From positions 1 to 5,132 of the forward strand of contig JAASSE010000117.1 of NCBI GenBank assembly GCA_021768055.1: a stretch of DNA of 5,132 bases. Reading direction: 5' to 3'. The notes beneath the pieces were generated by a model. The model did not search any database. It saw nothing but the letters and a program-made list of their open reading frames with translations, and had not been told where the DNA came from. The stretch comes from Gammaproteobacteria bacterium (GTDB lineage: Bacteria > Pseudomonadota > Gammaproteobacteria > SZUA-229). Of the stretch, positions 4,261 to 5,132 are shown piece after piece; position 1 is the first letter of the stretch; every line of letters starts with the position of its first letter. A program made the position numbers and the translations under genes.

Positions 4261-4287
4261 AATAAATAGGGTCAGACTCGATTGATC
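4261..4287 (+). repeat. Dispersed repeat copy 5, between a stop codon and its terminator
   Basis: A full 27-base copy identical to copy 2. It ends 25 bases before the complement of the stop codon of the gene at 4313. It can form a longer hairpin than the others: GGTCAGACT (4270-4278) pairs with AGTCTGGCC (4288-4296) with one G-T pair and a 9-nt loop. A second TTGATC box follows at 4298-4303, as after copy 2. Confidence 0.9.
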
Positions 4288-4312
4288 AGTCTGGCCATTG
4301 ATCGAAATACGC

Positions 4313-5132
4313 TTACTGGCACAGCTTGTTTTCAGTAATGCTATAGGGTTTGCCGTTCACTAAAAGTTGATCGCCTTCCATTGCGAGCACGAATTCCAGT
4401 GGACGCGGCCCCTGCTGGATCACTAGCGTCGGCTTGCCGCGGATCGGGCGGATGTTCCACCGGGCCGGGGGGCGCGGCATCGTCACCACGGGCACGTTCA
4501 CCCAGGCGCGGCCGTTCCACACCCTCCGTTGTTGCCTTGGGGTCGCGGTGGATTTGGTGCTCGCGGGCTTCTCGTTCGCCACGGTGCCGTTGCTGCACAG
4601 GTTGATCGGTTTTGGCACCAGGCGACCCCGGGCGACCGCGTTTTGCGGCACAAGGCTCTTGCCGACGATCCGGGATTCCCAGTTCCTGAGCATCTCCGAG
4701 TAGTCGATCTCGATGAATTGAATGCTTTCGAACATGGCCTGAATGCTTTCCTTCCGTTCGTTATAGTAATCCGGCCTTGCCGCGGCGATAACAATGAAGT
4801 TCTGGTCGCCGAACCCGGAGAAACCGCCAAACACGCCCTTGACCTTGTACTCACCGATGCGGCCCTTGACCTGCACGAGGACGCTGCTGCCGTAACTGAC
4901 GCTGCCCGATTTTTCAGAGCCCGTCACGTTCAGTTTGATGCCGTCTTCTTCCCAGACGGCGTCATCCAGTTCTTTCTTCAGGTCGTACACGCGAAGAGCA
5001 TAGACAGGCTTGATTAATATCGACGCAGAGTTGTCCGCTGTACTGAAGGTACGGAAGCCGTGCCATTGCGGCTGTTCGACGAAATCGTCATCGATGTCGA
5101 TGCTGATACCGATGCTCCTGTCGCTGAAATTC
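4313..5132 (-). CDS. Large protein of unknown function, 3' part only (start lies beyond the window)
   Basis: The frame is open from the right edge to TGA at 4313-4315, 272 residues visible. The GTG at 4990 is only an internal codon: in-frame codons above it encode plausible protein (QPQWHGFRTFSTADNSASIL, KPVYALRVYDLKKELDD). The first part, through SVLVQVKGRIGEYKVKGVFG and IVIAAARPDYYNERKESIQAMFESIQFIEI, suggests an alternating strand-helix fold resembling PsbP/DcrB-like domains, a weak resemblance. Next comes LRNWESRIVGKSLV and PKPINLCSNGTVANE, a basic Pro/Thr-rich linker, then ARWNIRPIRGKPTLVIQQ and GDQLLVNGKPYSITENKLCQ. The 'W..rl.G..L ... i.LCsnG' and closing 'W.i....g.p.L' pattern recalls a beta-barrel-like C-terminal domain of secreted or surface proteins. 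Location cannot be judged without the N-terminus. It is visibly more GC-rich than its neighbours. Repeat copy 5 and a strong terminator follow its stop. Confidence 0.8.
   Translation of the reverse strand, partial: NFSDRSIGISIDIDDDFVEQPQWHGFRTFSTADNSASILIKPVYALRVYDLKKELDDAVWEEDGIKLNVTGSEKSGSVSYGSSVLVQVKGRIGEYKVKGVFGGFSGFGDQNFIVIAAARPDYYNERKESIQAMFESIQFIEIDYSEMLRNWESRIVGKSLVPQNAVARGRLVPKPINLCSNGTVANEKPASTKSTATPRQQRRVWNGRAWVNVPVVTMPRPPARWNIRPIRGKPTLVIQQGPRPLEFVLAMEGDQLLVNGKPYSITENKLCQ

Noticed and set aside
684..4287. CRISPR array based on the recurring 27-base repeat
   Set aside because: The copies are hundreds to thousands of bases apart with genes between them and vary in length; there is no spacer periodicity.
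4313..4990. Taking the GTG at 4990 as the true start of the right-hand gene
   Set aside because: The same frame continues upstream without a stop to base 5132 with plausible protein sequence, so the gene is partial at the right edge.
4529..5017. A 162-codon plus-strand frame opposite the right-hand gene
   Set aside because: It is a shadow in GC-rich DNA: no ribosome site, no recognisable motif, and it runs antisense to a frame that is open to the window edge and has coherent protein features.

Overview
The window looks like part of a gammaproteobacterial chromosome. The evidence is a YbeL-type zinc-ribbon protein, a small conserved protein with an FGWSLKFIRRPLFQ core, a Rap1a/Tai-type periplasmic gene, a relic of a REP-associated tyrosine transposase (RAYT), and two perfect FNR/ANR-type boxes (TTGAT-N4-ATCAA). 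The boxes suggest an organism that switches between oxic and anoxic growth. I cannot name the genus. It is an accessory-type region of short, mostly single genes, with a patchy base composition: the hydrolase gene and the right-hand gene are visibly richer in G+C than the AT-rich small genes between them.

Layout. At the left end (39-131) is the first 30 codons of a RAYT gene, cut short exactly where a dispersed repeat begins. Next is a Rap1a/Tai-family gene (273-662) interrupted by one in-frame TGA at a position that is normally cysteine. A minus-strand alpha/beta hydrolase (722-1579) follows, then about 350 bases without a convincing gene but with a 15-bp palindrome. Two plus-strand small genes come next: a conserved cytoplasmic protein (1933-2202) and a small exported protein (2273-2572), separated by a 16-bp palindrome and a TATAAT box. 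From about 2656 onward every gene is on the minus strand: a YbeL/DUF1451 zinc-ribbon protein (2656-3168), an unknown 127-residue protein (3249-3632), a 35-residue single-membrane-span protein (3892-3999), and the 3' part of a larger GC-rich gene that runs off the right edge (4313 to beyond 5132).

Two themes connect the parts. First, a short repeat with core GGGTCAGACTCGATTGATC occurs five times, plus one diverged copy, always in the same orientation. Three copies lie 2 to 25 bases beyond stop codons of minus-strand genes, and one is fused to the RAYT relic. A different element ending in AAGTATACTGTCCCC lies between convergent genes at 2590-2630. This fits small elements mobilised by RAYT-type transposases that settle in 3' untranslated regions. 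Second, the two FNR-type boxes each lie upstream of a minus-strand gene. One of these, the 35-residue membrane protein, forms a complete miniature transcription unit: FNR box, -10 element at class II spacing, strong ribosome binding site, ORF and intrinsic terminator. It is the best candidate here for something undescribed.
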